A stretch of DNA of 24,069 bases, from positions 1 through 24,069 of the forward strand of contig CANGUJ010000013.1 in assembly GCA_947456845.1 (NCBI GenBank), read 5' to 3'. Below are positions 22,533 through 24,069 of the stretch, piece by piece (position 1 is the stretch's first letter; the number at the start of each line of letters is the position of its first letter). A program made the translations under genes and the position numbers. Source of the DNA: Burkholderiales bacterium (GTDB lineage Bacteria; Pseudomonadota; Gammaproteobacteria; Burkholderiales; JAEUOS01). The notes beneath the pieces are model-generated. The model worked only from the letters and a program-made list of their open reading frames with translations. It was not told where the DNA came from and searched no databases.

Positions 22533-22560
22533 AAAAACGCCGCACTTGCGTGCGGCGCTT
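22533..22560 (-). terminator. Intrinsic terminator after coxC
   Basis: CGCCGCAC (22538-22545) and GTGCGGCG (22550-22557) make an 8-bp GC-rich stem with a four-base loop. On the minus strand the stem is followed directly by TTTTT, so it ends coxC transcription about 27 bp after its stop. The same stem may slow the plus-strand DUF2909 transcript. Confidence 0.85.
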
Positions 22561-22584
22561 CGCATCCTCGATGCGTTGCCTGCC

Positions 22585-23448
22585 TTACATCCAGTAGACG
22601 ATGATGTAGAGGCCCAGCCAGACCACGTCGACAAAATGCCAATACCAGGCCGCCCCCTCGAAGGCGAAATGATGGTCGGGCCGGAAGTGCCCCTTCAGGC
22701 AGCGCGCCCAGACCACCACCAGCATGATGGCGCCCACGGTGACATGAAAGCCGTGGAAACCGGTCAGCATGTAGAAGGTGGAACCGTAGATGCCTGACGA
22801 GAGCTTGAGGTTTAACGCCGAATAGGCATGCACATACTCGTACGCCTGGCAACCGAGGAAGACCACACCGAGCGCGATGGTCAGGAACAGGAACAGGTTG
22901 AGAACACCACGCTTGTTGTCCTTCAGGGCATGGTGCGCGATGGTCAGTGTCACGCCGGAGGTCAGCAGCAGGATGGTGTTGATGGTGGGCAGCCAGAACG
23001 GCCCCATGGCGGTGAAGGGCTCGCTGTACTCCGGGCCCCCCGTGGGCCACTGCGCCTTGAAGTCGGGCCAGACCAGGCGCTGGTCGAGCTCGCCGAGCCA
23101 AGGCACAGAGAGCTGACGGGCGTAAAACAGGGCGCCGAAGAACGCGGCAAAGAACATCACCTCGGAAAAGATGAACCAGCCCATGCTCCAGCGGAACGAG
23201 AGGTCGACCTTGCCCGAGTACTGCCCACCCTCGGACTCGCCGGCGACCGTGCCGAACCAGCCGAACAGCATGTAGATCAGGAAAGCGAACCCGAGCGCGA
23301 CTGCATAAACGCCGGGCATCATGTCGTTGATCCAGGTGGCCGTGCCCAGCGCCATCAGGAACAAGGCGATCGAGCCCTTGATGGGCCATGACGACGGCTG
23401 CGGAATGAAGTAGTCCGGAGTCGTTCCGTGTGCGGCAGGTGCGCTCAT
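22585..23448 (-). CDS. coxC: Cytochrome c oxidase subunit III
   Basis: A 287-aa membrane protein with seven spans of the aa3-type oxidase. Key stretches are YFIPQPSSWPIKGSIALFLM at the N terminus, SMGWFIFSEVMFFAAFFGALF with the conserved Glu, TINTILLLTSGVTLTIAHHAL, QAYEYVHA, and GSTFYMLTGFHGFHVTVGA. The C terminus reads WYWHFVDVVWLGLYIIVYW. The ATG at 23448 has GAGGAG about 8 nt upstream; an upstream in-frame ATG at 23469 would overlap that site. Subunits I and II would lie beyond the right edge, upstream of cox11. Confidence 0.97.
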   Translation of the reverse strand: MSAPAAHGTTPDYFIPQPSSWPIKGSIALFLMALGTATWINDMMPGVYAVALGFAFLIYMLFGWFGTVAGESEGGQYSGKVDLSFRWSMGWFIFSEVMFFAAFFGALFYARQLSVPWLGELDQRLVWPDFKAQWPTGGPEYSEPFTAMGPFWLPTINTILLLTSGVTLTIAHHALKDNKRGVLNLFLFLTIALGVVFLGCQAYEYVHAYSALNLKLSSGIYGSTFYMLTGFHGFHVTVGAIMLVVVWARCLKGHFRPDHHFAFEGAAWYWHFVDVVWLGLYIIVYWM

Positions 23449-23503
23449 GCTTCTTTCTCCTCGCGCCATCGACTTGGGGGCGCTCTTCGTTACTACGGTA
23501 AAC

Positions 23504-23716
23504 CTACTTCGCGGTCACTACCCTGACCAGCACCACGAGCGCGGCGACGAACACCGCTGCGCCGAAAATCCCCGCGATGATCGCCTGCTTGGGACTGATC
23601 CTCGCCACATCGTCCTCATAGCCCGCGGACTTGCGGATTCCTATGAACGACCACAACACCGCCCGCATGACCTGCAGCGGCGACGCGGGCTTGCCCGGCT
23701 TGGCTTCGCTGCTCAC
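23504..23716 (-). CDS. DUF2970 family small membrane protein
   Basis: A 70-aa protein. The body SPLQVMRAVLWSFIGIRKSAGYEDDVARISP followed by one span (AIIAGIFGAAVFVAALVVLVRVV) is the DUF2970 pattern, almost always found between cox11 and coxC. The start is a GTG at 23714-23716 that overlaps the cox11 stop (GTGA). Function unknown; context suggests a part in oxidase assembly. The 55 bp to coxC holds only that gene's ribosome site. Confidence 0.88.
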   Translation of the reverse strand: MSSEAKPGKPASPLQVMRAVLWSFIGIRKSAGYEDDVARISPKQAIIAGIFGAAVFVAALVVLVRVVTAK

Positions 23717-24069
23717 GAACTGCCCTTGCCCGCGATTTCAAAAAACGCATACGACAGGGTGATCGTGGTAACGTCCCTGGACATGTCGGGATCGATCACG
23801 AACACCACCGGGAACTGCTTGGACTCCCCGGCAGCGAGCGTCTGCTGCTTGAAGCAGAAGCATTCCAGCTTCTTGAAGTACTGCGACGCCACCTTGGGCG
23901 CGTAGCTCGGAATGGCCTGCCCGGCCATCGGACGGTCGGTCAGATTGGTGACTTCGTACATCACCTGCACCAGTTCGCCGGGATGGACCTGCAGGCTGCC
24001 GGACACCGGCCGGAACCGCCACGGCATCGTGTTCGCATTGGCATCGAACTCGATGGTGACCTTGCGCGA
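23713..24069 (-). CDS. ctaG: Cytochrome c oxidase assembly protein CtaG/Cox11, C-terminal part, cut by window edge
   Basis: The last 118 codons of Cox11, the membrane-anchored copper chaperone for the CuB site of subunit I. The frame is open to the edge and reads RKVTIEFDANANTMPWRF, then HPGELVQVMYEVTNLTDRPM and the copper-binding ECFCFKQQTL (a CxC pair), followed by FVIDPDMSRDVTTITLSYAFF. These are the standard Cox11 landmarks. The N-terminal anchor lies outside the window. Confidence 0.95.
   Translation of the reverse strand, partial: SRKVTIEFDANANTMPWRFRPVSGSLQVHPGELVQVMYEVTNLTDRPMAGQAIPSYAPKVASQYFKKLECFCFKQQTLAAGESKQFPVVFVIDPDMSRDVTTITLSYAFFEIAGKGSS

Noticed and set aside
22538..22557. 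Hairpin considered as a CRISPR-like or regulatory repeat
   Set aside because: It occurs once, is directly followed by a T-run on the minus strand and sits just after coxC, so an intrinsic terminator explains it.

Overview
The window is GC-rich DNA from a betaproteobacterium, most likely a Burkholderiales member or close relative. Three things suggest this: Bug-type (TctC-like) solute-binding proteins, a cytochrome aa3 oxidase assembly cluster in the order cox11 / DUF2970 / cox3 / DUF2909 (opposite strand) / SURF1 / ctaA / ctaB / sco, and a divergent pair made of ftsY-ftsE-ftsX and an M16 protease pair. No rRNA, tRNA or CRISPR array was seen. All family assignments come from reading translated sequence by eye; no search was run.

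Layout. (1) 1-3944, minus strand: a tightly packed operon of a YVTN beta-propeller, a polysaccharide deacetylase, a sterol desaturase/fatty acid hydroxylase family protein, a luciferase-like flavin-dependent oxidoreductase, and a Bug protein cut by the window edge. (2) 4039-8863, minus strand: a catabolic-looking set (Bug protein, amidohydrolase, DadA-like FAD oxidoreductase) that has been rearranged. A lower-GC segment carrying an uncharacterised 360-aa protein sits between bug and the amidohydrolase. It is flanked by an exact 55-bp direct repeat and leaves a broken bug 3' end on one side and a broken amidohydrolase 5' end on the other. The remaining bug copy has itself lost its normal N-terminal third. 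(3) 8860-11164: a VapBC-type toxin-antitoxin pair, an EamA-type transporter, and a ParE/ParD-like pair. Each toxin-antitoxin pair has an inverted repeat at its promoter. (4) 11278-12708: a stand-alone cytochrome P450.

(5) 12773-18218, core genome: a non-catalytic and a catalytic M16 peptidase (minus), then ftsY, ftsE and ftsX (plus), which link membrane targeting and cell division. (6) 18247-24069: cytochrome c oxidase biogenesis. Sco and a second Sco-like thioredoxin-fold protein plus Cox11 handle copper, CtaB and CtaA make haem O and haem A, SURF1 helps insert haem a, and CoxC is structural subunit III. Two small conserved membrane proteins of unknown role (DUF2909, DUF2970) are interspersed. 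A clear intrinsic terminator follows coxC.

The left half (1 to about 12.7 kb) reads as an accessory, rearranged region and the right half as conserved core. The least explained parts are the 55-bp-repeat-flanked insert with its orphan protein and the chimeric Bug gene.
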